Below are positions 21,442-27,310 of a DNA stretch of 42,878 nucleotides, piece by piece. Under the pieces are notes generated by a model that worked only from the letters and a program-made list of their open reading frames with translations, did not search any database and had not been told where the DNA came from. The DNA lies in IMG/VR virus record IMGVR_UViG_3300009130_000057, positions 1 through 42,878 of that record, one strand, 5' to 3'. Position 1 is the first letter of the stretch. Every line of letters begins with the position of its first letter. The position numbers and the translations under genes are program-made. This DNA comes from a virus.

Positions 21442-21491
21442 TGGAACTAATAATAATTGTGGGAATAATCTACTTAGCTTTTTCCCTCTAA
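21441..21491 (+). CDS. hydrophobic microprotein, 16 aa (five-member family)
   Basis: MELIIIVGIIYLAFSL. ATG overlaps the TAA of the DUF932-like gene (TAATG), so translation is probably coupled. GIIYLA core is conserved. A terminator follows 23 bases later, making it the last gene of its operon. Confidence 0.72.
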   Translation: MELIIIVGIIYLAFSL

Positions 21492-21514
21492 AAAAAGAAA
21501 TAGAAAAGAAATAA

Positions 21515-21548
21515 CCTTTCCGGCAATAAAGCCGGAAGGGTTTTCTTT
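21515..21548 (+). terminator. intrinsic terminator after DUF932/microprotein
   Basis: CCTTTCCGGC, loop AATAAA, GCCGGAAGGG (10-bp stem with one G-U), followed by TTTTCTTTT. Confidence 0.88.
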
Positions 21549-21618
21549 TGTCCAAATAGGAAAGAAATAGATTGGAAATAATAGTTTGTGAAATAATAGA
21601 TTCTAAATAAAATAAAGA

Positions 21619-21717
21619 GTTGCCCACCGGCACCTATGCCCACCGGCACCTATGCCCACCGGCACCTATGCCCACCGGCACCTATGCCTACGCACATGAG
21701 CAACCCAGGCGGGCAAC
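21619..21717 (+). repeat. four tandem 16-bp repeats flanked by a 7-bp inverted repeat
   Basis: TGCCCACCGGCACCTA is repeated four times without change (21621-21684), followed by a partial copy. GTTGCCC (21619-21625) can pair with GGGCAAC (21711-21717) around the array. The 16-bp unit shifts frame each copy, so it is unlikely to be coding. GC content is far above the flanks. Confidence 0.85.
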
Positions 21718-21779
21718 GCATCGGGAATCCCAGCAAACAAAAGGGATTGAAAAAAAATGAAAAAAAAGTGCGATTCGAT

Positions 21780-21808
21780 TTGCGTTATATTGAAAACCGT
21801 GCAATGTT
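21780..21808 (+). promoter_or_regulatory. promoter giving a leaderless mRNA for 21815-22168
   Basis: TTGCGT (21780-21785), 17-base spacer with GAAAACCGTG, AATGTT (21803-21808), six bases, ATG 21815. The upstream A-tract and GCGATTCGATTTGC are shared with the promoter at 25505. Confidence 0.55.
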
Positions 21809-21814
21809 GTTTTC

Positions 21815-22168
21815 ATGACCAAGAAACAACAACTCGCCGAGATACAAGACTTCATCCCCGGAGGCTTTATCTTAATTGGAAACGCCAGAGCAAAAGTTAA
21901 TTCAAACTTTGCTAATGTCATCTTGCCGGAAGTGGTAAGAAACAGTAAAGAGATTATCTCAAATGCGGAAGCGATGAGAGAGCATGAAAAAAGCATTGCT
22001 CCGGCAATCTCTTTCATCAATCCCGAATTGCTTATTTCAGCATCGGAGAAGATTCTTGACCTTGTCGGGGAAAAGATAGATTATCCGGAAATGTCAACGG
22101 AAGCAGAAGATGAAGCAGAAAGGCTTTCTCATACCGAAGAATGTCCAGAGGGATACGACTACTATTAA
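21815..22168 (+). CDS. hypothetical protein (117 aa), leaderless
   Basis: A 117-aa acidic, helical protein (VVRNSKEIISNAEAMREHEK). Predicted leaderless from the promoter seven bases upstream. No family recognised. Confidence 0.65.
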   Translation: MTKKQQLAEIQDFIPGGFILIGNARAKVNSNFANVILPEVVRNSKEIISNAEAMREHEKSIAPAISFINPELLISASEKILDLVGEKIDYPEMSTEAEDEAERLSHTEECPEGYDYY

Positions 22169-22183
22169 AAAGGAATTAAAATT

Positions 22184-22501
22184 ATGATACCATCAGTATT
22201 ACTTGCAAGGGCAGAAGCCCAATTGGATGAACTTCGGGCAATGGATGACGGCTTGCCACCATCGCAGAAGCTAAGAGCATTGCTTGAAGAAGCGGAAGAA
22301 GCAGTTGCCAAGGCGAAGATTGCTTGCGACAATTGGACACCGCCGGAACCTAAGCCGGTAAGGAAATTCTCTTACGACTATTTTGCTCCGGCTCCTATTG
22401 ATGGAGATTACCTTGACCCAAATGAGGAAACCGATATTGAAGAAGAAATAGATTTAATTATAAGATCAGAAAGAAGGGGAAGATTCTTTCCGGCGAAATA
22501 G
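22184..22501 (+). CDS. hypothetical protein (105 aa)
   Basis: A 105-aa protein, helical N-terminal half (LLARAEAQLDELRAMDDGLP) and a Pro-rich middle (NWTPPEPKPVRKF). Starts 15 bases after the previous stop behind AAAGGAATT, a plausible ribosome binding site. Not recognised. Confidence 0.65.
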   Translation: MIPSVLLARAEAQLDELRAMDDGLPPSQKLRALLEEAEEAVAKAKIACDNWTPPEPKPVRKFSYDYFAPAPIDGDYLDPNEETDIEEEIDLIIRSERRGRFFPAK

Positions 22502-22581
22502 AAATGAAAAACCTTTTCCGGCAATAAATAAAATAGAAAAGAAAAAAACCTTTGGCAATAAATAAAAAAGGAATTGAAATA

Positions 22582-22746
22582 ATGACTCCTAGTGAACAAC
22601 GAGAGTTTGAGAACAAACATATAACGAGATCCGGAACCGGATGGCGATTGACCAAACCAACCAGGTACGGCGGGACGATGTGGTTTCTTGATCGGTACAA
22701 GGCTATTGAACATTTGAAACTAATTCAATTAGGAAAGTACTCCTAA
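22582..22746 (+). CDS. small hypothetical protein (54 aa)
   Basis: A 54-aa basic protein beginning MTPSEQREFENKHITRSGTG. The ATG at 22582 follows AAAGGAATTG; an in-frame TTG at 22552 is less likely. Pattern suggests a small alpha/beta domain. No family recognised. Confidence 0.55.
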   Translation: MTPSEQREFENKHITRSGTGWRLTKPTRYGGTMWFLDRYKAIEHLKLIQLGKYS

Positions 22747-22766
22747 AAAGAAAAATGAATTAAAAT

Positions 22767-22795
22767 TTGCATTCTCGGCAAAACCGGTTTATGGT
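22767..22795 (+). promoter_or_regulatory. promoter with a very short leader for 22805-23047
   Basis: TTGCAT (22767-22772), 17-base spacer with AAAACCGG, TATGGT (22790-22795), nine bases, ATG 22805. Confidence 0.6.
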
Positions 22796-22804
22796 TGTTG
22801 GACA

Positions 22805-23047
22805 ATGACAAATGCAGAGCAAAAGAAACACAAAAGGAACCTGGGAAAGCTTTTCCCTAATTCTTTTATATCTACAACGCAAGAGTTCTCCGGTCAGCCC
22901 GGTGGACTATGGACAGGGTTCGGGGAGGACGGCACGGTTGACTATTGGACGCACTACGTCGCCCCCAAGCTCCAGAAGTACTTGGACAAGCACGGCTTGT
23001 TCCTAGAGCCTAACGACCCCGGAACCTATATGATCTGGAAGGCTTGA
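22805..23047 (+). CDS. hypothetical protein (80 aa)
   Basis: An 80-aa protein with a Gly/Trp-rich middle (FSGQPGGLWTGFGEDGTVDY) and a more GC-rich codon use than genes to the left. An overlapping +1 frame also stays open for 64 codons but its product is a Ser/Thr/Arg low-complexity string. Short-leader start. Function unknown. Confidence 0.65.
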   Translation: MTNAEQKKHKRNLGKLFPNSFISTTQEFSGQPGGLWTGFGEDGTVDYWTHYVAPKLQKYLDKHGLFLEPNDPGTYMIWKA

Positions 23048-23066
23048 AAGAAAAACGAAATAAAAT

Positions 23067-23095
23067 TTGCGTTCTATCAGAAACCGGACTATAGT
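23067..23095 (+). promoter_or_regulatory. promoter for 23136-23381
   Basis: TTGCGT (23067-23072), 17-base spacer with GAAACCGG, TATAGT (23090-23095). The ~34-nt leader ends in repeated CAA/ACAA units. Confidence 0.65.
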
Positions 23096-23135
23096 GTTTT
23101 TAGTTACAGAGATCCAACAAACAACAAACAACAAC

Positions 23136-23381
23136 ATGATAAAATTAATTCAAATTCTCAAGTTCCTCGGAATGATCTACAACACGGAAGAGTGCCGGAT
23201 CTGGGTGAACGACTACCAGAACATGAACACGGAGAGCGGCAAACTTTTCCAACATTGCCTAGATTCTAAATTGATTGAAACTTATTCAGATCATAATCCG
23301 GATCCAGGAACGTATGCAGAGACATACGCCCAACTAAGTCCGCTTGGGGTGGATCTCTACGACCTAGGGAGGGGCAACTAA
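23136..23381 (+). CDS. hypothetical protein (81 aa)
   Basis: An 81-aa protein starting MIKLIQILKFLGMIYNTEEC. The CAA-rich leader directly precedes this ATG; a longer in-frame reading from 23067 would begin in the promoter. Winged-helix-like spacing is possible (SGKLFQHCLDSKLIETY) but weak. Its TAA overlaps the next ATG. Confidence 0.6.
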   Translation: MIKLIQILKFLGMIYNTEECRIWVNDYQNMNTESGKLFQHCLDSKLIETYSDHNPDPGTYAETYAQLSPLGVDLYDLGRGN

Positions 23382-23605
23382 TGGAAGGTTGCCCTTACGA
23401 CTGGAAATCAGGGTGGCAACACCCTTACCAAATCGGTTGCGGTGGGAATGAGGTTCCGGGGATAGTATCCGGCAAATGGTATATCTACGTATGGAACTGC
23501 ATCGAAAAAACTAATTGCTATTATTGCTTCAATGACGATCTCTTTATCTCAGAGGCAGAACATGAGGAAATAGTAAATAATCAGAAAGCTTACAATTTCA
23601 AATGA
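23381..23605 (+). CDS. small Cys/Trp-rich hypothetical protein
   Basis: A 74-aa protein with Cys at ~4, 20, 40, 46, 49 and several Trp/Tyr (KWYIYVWNCIEKTNCYYC). The CYYC pair with upstream Cys might form a zinc site. Coupled start (TAATG) and coupled end (ATGA). Confidence 0.6.
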   Translation: MEGCPYDWKSGWQHPYQIGCGGNEVPGIVSGKWYIYVWNCIEKTNCYYCFNDDLFISEAEHEEIVNNQKAYNFK

Positions 23606-23691
23606 GATCCGAAAAAATAGAACTCTTAATAATCTTTTCAGGGATCTCCATTTGTTGGATCTTGATAGAGCTAGTTTATAGATTCTTTTAG
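23602..23691 (+). CDS. small membrane protein (29 aa)
   Basis: MRSEKIELLIIFSGISICWI then LIELVYRFF. One transmembrane segment. It overlaps the preceding stop as the microproteins do, but is longer and lacks the GIIYLA core. Might be a distant relative or an independent case. Confidence 0.5.
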   Translation: MRSEKIELLIIFSGISICWILIELVYRFF

Positions 23692-23735
23692 AAAAGAAAA
23701 ATAGAATAGAAAATAAAATATCTTAATAAATAAAT

Positions 23736-23790
23736 TTGTTGTTGTTGTCATGGGAGGGATCCGGCTCGAAAGAGCCGGACCTTTTCGTTT
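23736..23790 (+). terminator. (TTG)4 run and GAAA-capped hairpin terminator
   Basis: Four TTG triplets (23736-23747) precede CCGGCTC-GAAA-GAGCCGG (23761-23778), followed by ACCTTTTCGTTTT. The stem with U-rich tail should end the operon started at 23095. Confidence 0.75.
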
Positions 23791-23799
23791 TCAGATCCT

Positions 23800-23945
23800 C
23801 CCGGATCTGACCGGATCCACCCGGACCCGGCTCCCGGATCTGACCGGATCCACCCGGACCCGGCTCCCGGATCTGACCGGATCCACCCGGACCCGGCTCC
23901 CGGCTCCCGGATCCACCCGGCTCCCGGCTCCCGGATCCACCCGGT
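23800..23945 (+). repeat. 33-bp tandem repeats, CCGG-rich
   Basis: Three 33-bp copies (23800-23832, 23833-23865, 23866-23898) beginning CCCGGATCTGACCGG and containing GGATCC, then shortened units CCCGGCT and CCCGGATCCACCCGGCT. The array is full of overlapping CCGG/GGATCC palindromes. In one frame it would encode repeats of LPDLTGSTRTR, but an ATG at 23750 sits in the terminator, so a non-coding role is more likely. Confidence 0.85.
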
Positions 23946-24004
23946 CCAGGCTAGTAGTTCGGCTAATGTAGCGAATTAGATTTATAGCAAAATGACCATA
24001 AAAT

Positions 24005-24033
24005 TTGACTTCGTTTCTTTCTCATTCTATATT
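24005..24033 (+). promoter_or_regulatory. promoter giving a leaderless mRNA for 24040-24114
   Basis: TTGACT (24005-24010), 17-base T-rich spacer without the CCGG motif, TATATT (24028-24033), six bases, ATG 24040. Confidence 0.6.
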
Positions 24034-24039
24034 GTTGCC

Positions 24040-24114
24040 ATGTTTATTTTAATTCTTTTCGTTTCCTGCCTCACCGGAGGAAGCACTAACAACAAACAAA
24101 CCAAGGTTATATAA
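24040..24114 (+). CDS. lipoprotein-like or leader peptide (24 aa), leaderless
   Basis: MFILILFVSCLTGGSTNNKQ then TKVI. A short hydrophobic N-terminus with FVSC could be a lipobox, giving a ~15-aa lipopeptide. It starts at the predicted +1 and ends two bases before the DUF932-like gene, so a leader-peptide role in coupling is also possible. Confidence 0.5.
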   Translation: MFILILFVSCLTGGSTNNKQTKVI

Positions 24115-24116
24115 CT

Positions 24117-25130
24117 ATGTCACACATGATCGGAGAACGAGACGCGCAGTTTGGGCTTGCCCAAGCATGGCACGGATTAACGCGAGTAGTCGAGGCAATC
24201 GACACGCTCACAATTGCGGATGACTTCCTTTATCCTCAAGTATGCAGGCAATTGCAGTTTGAAAACGAGCTTGGCGATGCCGTAAAGGTTCAAGCCAAGC
24301 AAATCGTAAGTCTTGACGATGAGTTGCCAATCGGGCTACCCGTGGGCATGGACTATAAATTGCTTACGAATAAGGACATTTGGGAGGCTATCGCAAGGGC
24401 ATTGATCGGAACAAGGCACGAAATCGTCAGCGCCGGAAGTGTAAGAGATCGGGAGCTATGCTTTGTTTCTATTAAACTTGCCGACAGTTTCACAGACGGC
24501 AAAGGCAATGAGACTCAGCCCTATCTCAACATTCAGTGGGGGCATGGGTCAAAGTTCGCCGTCTACGTGGTGAACGTGGCTACCAAGATCGTTTGCGCCA
24601 ACACCTTCACAATGAGCTTGAACGGAAACAAATTGTTCAAGATGAAGCACACCAAGAACGCCGACGAGCTACGCATAGAGGAAGCTATTGACGCGCACTT
24701 TGGAGTGGCGCAAGAGTTTGACCTTGCAATGCAGGAAGCTGAAAGCAAAGACATAGCGCCGGAAGATGCTCGCAAGGTCTTTGCCGGATTCATCTCCCAA
24801 GGCAGAGAAGTAAAGACGCAAACCGGAGCGAGTCGCTTGCTTAACACCACCGACAGACTTTGTGAGCTTTTCCAACATGGGAAAGGGAACTTTGGTTCTA
24901 ATCGGTTGGACGTATACCACGCCGGAACGGATTACTACTCTCACGAGTCCTCTGGATACGCCGGAACGGACAAGTTCGACCAAGGCAAACAATTCGTTTC
25001 AAGCGAATTCGGCACCGGAGCGGAACGCAAAAACGAGTTGCTCAACATCATCACGCAAGACGATGAATGGACAAAGACCCGCGAGAATGGCGAAAAGGTT
25101 TTGCACTCAATTGCCTTGTCTCAAGTTTGA
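24117..25130 (+). CDS. DUF932-like protein, second copy
   Basis: A 337-aa protein opening with 'AQAWHGLTRVV', the usual DUF932 N-terminal signature, then YPQVCRQLQFENELGD and 'GDELPIGLPVGMDYKLLTN'-like segments. The C-terminal half is helical and charged. GC content is higher than in the copy at 20512. It is followed one base after its stop by a microprotein, matching the first copy's layout. Role unknown. Confidence 0.75.
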   Translation: MSHMIGERDAQFGLAQAWHGLTRVVEAIDTLTIADDFLYPQVCRQLQFENELGDAVKVQAKQIVSLDDELPIGLPVGMDYKLLTNKDIWEAIARALIGTRHEIVSAGSVRDRELCFVSIKLADSFTDGKGNETQPYLNIQWGHGSKFAVYVVNVATKIVCANTFTMSLNGNKLFKMKHTKNADELRIEEAIDAHFGVAQEFDLAMQEAESKDIAPEDARKVFAGFISQGREVKTQTGASRLLNTTDRLCELFQHGKGNFGSNRLDVYHAGTDYYSHESSGYAGTDKFDQGKQFVSSEFGTGAERKNELLNIITQDDEWTKTRENGEKVLHSIALSQV

Positions 25131-25131
25131 T

Positions 25132-25182
25132 ATGGAAGCAATACTAATCGCCGGAATAATTTACCTTGCGATAATACTATAA
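25132..25182 (+). CDS. hydrophobic microprotein, 16 aa (five-member family)
   Basis: MEAILIAGIIYLAIIL, one base after the DUF932-like stop. 15 of 16 residues match the copy at 14276 although codons differ (GGA ATA ATT TAC CTT against GGA ATT ATT TAC TTA). A terminator follows. Confidence 0.72.
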   Translation: MEAILIAGIIYLAIIL

Positions 25183-25201
25183 GAACAGAAGAGAAAACTA
25201 A

Positions 25202-25235
25202 AAGACGCCTCCGTAAGTGGGGGCGTCTTTTTTTC
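25202..25235 (+). terminator. intrinsic terminator after DUF932/microprotein
   Basis: AAAGACGCC (25202-25210), 12-base loop region, GGCGTCTTT (25223-25231), followed by more T. Confidence 0.88.
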
Positions 25236-25330
25236 GTTCAAATACAAATAGAAAAGAAAATAGACTCGATAAAATAGAAAAGAAAATAGATGCAATAAAA
25301 TAGAAGAAGAAGAACGAGAGGAACCGGCGC

Positions 25331-25446
25331 CGGATCGGGAGGAGAATCCTTAAACGTAAACTAAGGATCGGCGGTCTCGACCTCCCGGATCGGGAGGAGA
25401 ATCCTTAAACGTAAACTAAGGATCGGCGGTCTCGACCTCCCGGATC
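25331..25446 (+). repeat. two tandem 55-bp repeats with internal hairpins
   Basis: Identical 55-bp units at 25331-25385 and 25386-25440, plus the first six bases of a third. Each contains ATCCTTA-9 nt-TAAGGAT, and GGATCGGGAGG can pair with CCTCCCGGATC across unit borders. Exact identity suggests a recent duplication or active maintenance. Confidence 0.9.
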
Positions 25447-25504
25447 TTGGGCGCGCATCTATTATATACGCACAAAAGCCCACGAAAAAAAAATGCGATT
25501 CGAT

Positions 25505-25533
25505 TTGCAATCCCTTAAAAAGTGTGCGTTGTT
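25505..25533 (+). promoter_or_regulatory. possible promoter for 25594-25998
   Basis: TTGCAA (25505-25510), 17-base spacer, GTTGTT (25528-25533), a weak -10. Upstream A-tract and GCGATTCGATTTGC match the promoter at 21780. The leader ends in A/CAA-rich sequence. Confidence 0.45.
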
Positions 25534-25593
25534 GATTGTGTGCCGAAGGTGGCACTAGTTAAAATTCATTCACCTAAACAAAAAAACAACAAC

Positions 25594-25998
25594 ATGAACA
25601 AGTACCAAAAACTTCTCGCCTCCCTTCTCCTAGCCTTGGCGCATAGTCAAGCAAACCTAGGGAACGGACATAGTCCCAACCGAGTCCTTCGCCTCAAGTA
25701 CATCATTGAAAAGGTGGAGCAAAAAATCTTCGACCTAAACAATGAGCCTCCTACCGATGACACGAAGGAGTTGCTTGAAATGTCAGAAGAGGAATGGGAG
25801 AAAAAACAGCAAGACGCCAAGGACGATATGCATTACAAGTTTATGCATGACATAGAGCAAGGAAGGTATGACCGACTTACCCCAGTCAAATGGGATGAGG
25901 TAGAGACCTACCAAGACCCCAACGCCGGAACCTCATTAGAGGAAGAACTAGAACAATTTGAATTCGATAACCGCAACTTGAACCAAGGAGAACGCTAG
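25594..25998 (+). CDS. hypothetical acidic protein (134 aa)
   Basis: A 134-aa protein. First 20 residues (MNKYQKLLASLLLALAHSQA) look like a short amphipathic helix or weak signal sequence, then helical acidic sequence (LLEMSEEEWEKKQQDAKDDM). ATG 25594 follows the CAA-rich leader; a longer in-frame reading from 25522 begins in the promoter. Not recognised. Confidence 0.6.
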   Translation: MNKYQKLLASLLLALAHSQANLGNGHSPNRVLRLKYIIEKVEQKIFDLNNEPPTDDTKELLEMSEEEWEKKQQDAKDDMHYKFMHDIEQGRYDRLTPVKWDEVETYQDPNAGTSLEEELEQFEFDNRNLNQGER

Positions 25999-25999
25999 A

Positions 26000-26629
26000 A
26001 TGTCGCTTACAATCAACACCACCACCCCCGGAGGAATCCGGGCACTTAGTCAAGCCGAGTTCAAGAATGAACTCTTAACCTTCCGGGGAACCGGGTTTGC
26101 CACGATGACGGCGAACACGTGCCCGGCAATGAAAGCCGGAGGACAGTTCCGAACCGGGGAAGTGACTAAGCGCTACCACGGGCAAATTCTTTGGGGAGCG
26201 TCAATGTATCACGGAAGCAGCTTAGAACGCGCTTGGCTAAAAGAGAATCCAGGAAGGAGCCGGGCAGACCTTCCCGACTTCGACGTTGCGCCCCCTCCCT
26301 TTGGAGAGCGACTTGTCAACCCGGAGACCGGGAAGGTTTCAAGCGTAGTTGCTTGCACTCCTAAGTCCGGACCCAACAAGGGCAAGTTGACCCATTACTT
26401 GCGTTGCCGAATGGGAGAGCGCTTGTCGCCTTTGCGCTACTTCGAGACGGCAACCGGGATGGAACTAGACCCGGAGGAAGTGAACGCTTGCCTCCGTCCA
26501 AGCTACAAGCCAAAAAATCAAGAACCCTTGAAAGAGGAGATCTACGTCAGAACCTATTCCCTTTCGGGAGTTGTTGAATTCGTTACCGCCGGAGAAGTCT
26601 GGCAAATCTTAAAAAAGTTGGACTTGTAA
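26000..26629 (+). CDS. hypothetical protein, paralogue of 19618-20178
   Basis: A 209-aa protein with the same organisation as the 186-aa paralogue (GTGFATMT, LWGASMYHGSSLE, DPEEVNACLRPSYKPK, EEIYVRTYSLSGVVEF). This copy is longer in the middle and more GC-rich (CCGGGG-type codons). AAGGAG precedes the start. Last plus-strand early gene before the convergent junction. Confidence 0.7.
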   Translation: MSLTINTTTPGGIRALSQAEFKNELLTFRGTGFATMTANTCPAMKAGGQFRTGEVTKRYHGQILWGASMYHGSSLERAWLKENPGRSRADLPDFDVAPPPFGERLVNPETGKVSSVVACTPKSGPNKGKLTHYLRCRMGERLSPLRYFETATGMELDPEEVNACLRPSYKPKNQEPLKEEIYVRTYSLSGVVEFVTAGEVWQILKKLDL

Positions 26630-26647
26630 GGGAAGGAACCGGGAACC

Positions 26648-26681
26648 GGAAGCCGGGAGGAGAAAGCGCCTCCCGGCTTCC
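26648..26681 (+). terminator. 13-bp GC-rich hairpin closing the early region
   Basis: GGAAGCCGGGAGG (26648-26660), loop AGAAAGCG, CCTCCCGGCTTCC (26669-26681). A very stable stem but only TTGCG follows, so it is not a classic U-tract terminator. It may work as a transcription barrier or mRNA 3' end. Confidence 0.6.
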
Positions 26682-26699
26682 TTGCGTCCAGATCCCACG

Positions 26700-26923
26700 C
26701 TTGAGTTCACTTCCAAACGCCTTGGAAGTTAAATTGTAGACTTCCAAATGTCACCACCCTCCCCCATTATTCAAAATTATGAATGCGATAAGCGGAGCGC
26801 ATAGGCCCGGGGGCCTATTCTTCAATATCCCCTCCTTCGAATTCATTACGGTTTCTGTGTGGGCGGCTAACTGGGAAGGGCTACTAGCTTAACAAGCGTC
26901 TTAAAGGAGGGGGTATTATTGAA
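26700..26923. repeat. cluster of inverted repeats at the convergent junction
   Basis: ACTTCCAA-ACGCC-TTGGAAGT (26709-26729) with a third ACTTCCAA at 26740; ATAGGCCC-GG-GGGCCTAT (26801-26818); and TTCAATATCCCCTCCTT (26821-26837) facing AAGGAGGGGGTATTATTGAA (26904-26923). No confident gene lies here. It probably stops transcription from both directions and could also serve replication or packaging. Confidence 0.7.
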
Positions 26924-27068
26924 AATCTATGAATTTGGAAAGTGTTTTGATTTCTTCGATTCCATAAAAATTCCCAAGGTAATATAGAAAAAGGGAAAAA
27001 TCTTTATGCGAAAGGAATTGAACTTGCATGGCGACTTGGTCGTACTTGCCGTCATACCACATATCCAT
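26916..27068 (-). CDS. small minus-strand protein (50 aa)
   Basis: MDMWYDGKYDQVAMQVQFLS then HKDFSLFLYYLGNFYGIEEI and KTLSKFIDFQ. The ATG overlaps the stop of the upstream minus-strand gene (TGATG), so the two are coupled. Aromatic-rich, predicted helical. Not recognised. Confidence 0.6.
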   Translation of the reverse strand: MDMWYDGKYDQVAMQVQFLSHKDFSLFLYYLGNFYGIEEIKTLSKFIDFQ

Positions 27069-27286
27069 CAGCCTAAATATTTCGTCGGTTTCCACGTAGG
27101 TTTAGAGAATAAAAGAGTATTGAAGCAGAATTTCTTAGTATCCTTCATAAGTTTGCATCCTAGGCATTCTAGGCGGCTAATCATTTCTTGTTTATGCCTC
27201 ATATTGACAAAAACGACAACTTCATTTGGTTCTTCGACAAAATGATCGGAGAATTCTTCGCAGATTGCAGTAATAATTGATTTCAT
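27068..27286 (-). CDS. small minus-strand protein (72 aa)
   Basis: A 72-aa protein starting MKSIITAICEEFSDHFVEEP, alternating helix/strand. Divergent from the gene at 27311. TATAAT on the minus strand at ~27300 could be its -10. With the gene at 26916 it forms the only clear leftward operon in the window. Confidence 0.6.
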   Translation of the reverse strand: MKSIITAICEEFSDHFVEEPNEVVVFVNMRHKQEMISRLECLGCKLMKDTKKFCFNTLLFSKPTWKPTKYLG

Positions 27287-27310
27287 TCGTGTAATATGTA
27301 TTATACAGTC

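Noticed and set aside
22812-23006. 64-codon frame rich in Ser, Thr, Arg and Pro
   Set aside because: Overlaps the better-supported gene 22805-23047 whose start fits the promoter.
23750-23971. Protein with LPDLTGSTRTR repeats
   Set aside because: The ATG lies at a terminator, there is no promoter or leader, and the repeats are better explained as DNA or RNA palindromes.
21619-25446. CRISPR array
   Set aside because: Repeats are directly tandem without unique spacers of constant length, and no cas genes are present.
27006-27245. Plus-strand frame opposite the leftward genes
   Set aside because: The minus-strand frames are coupled by TGATG and give more natural proteins.
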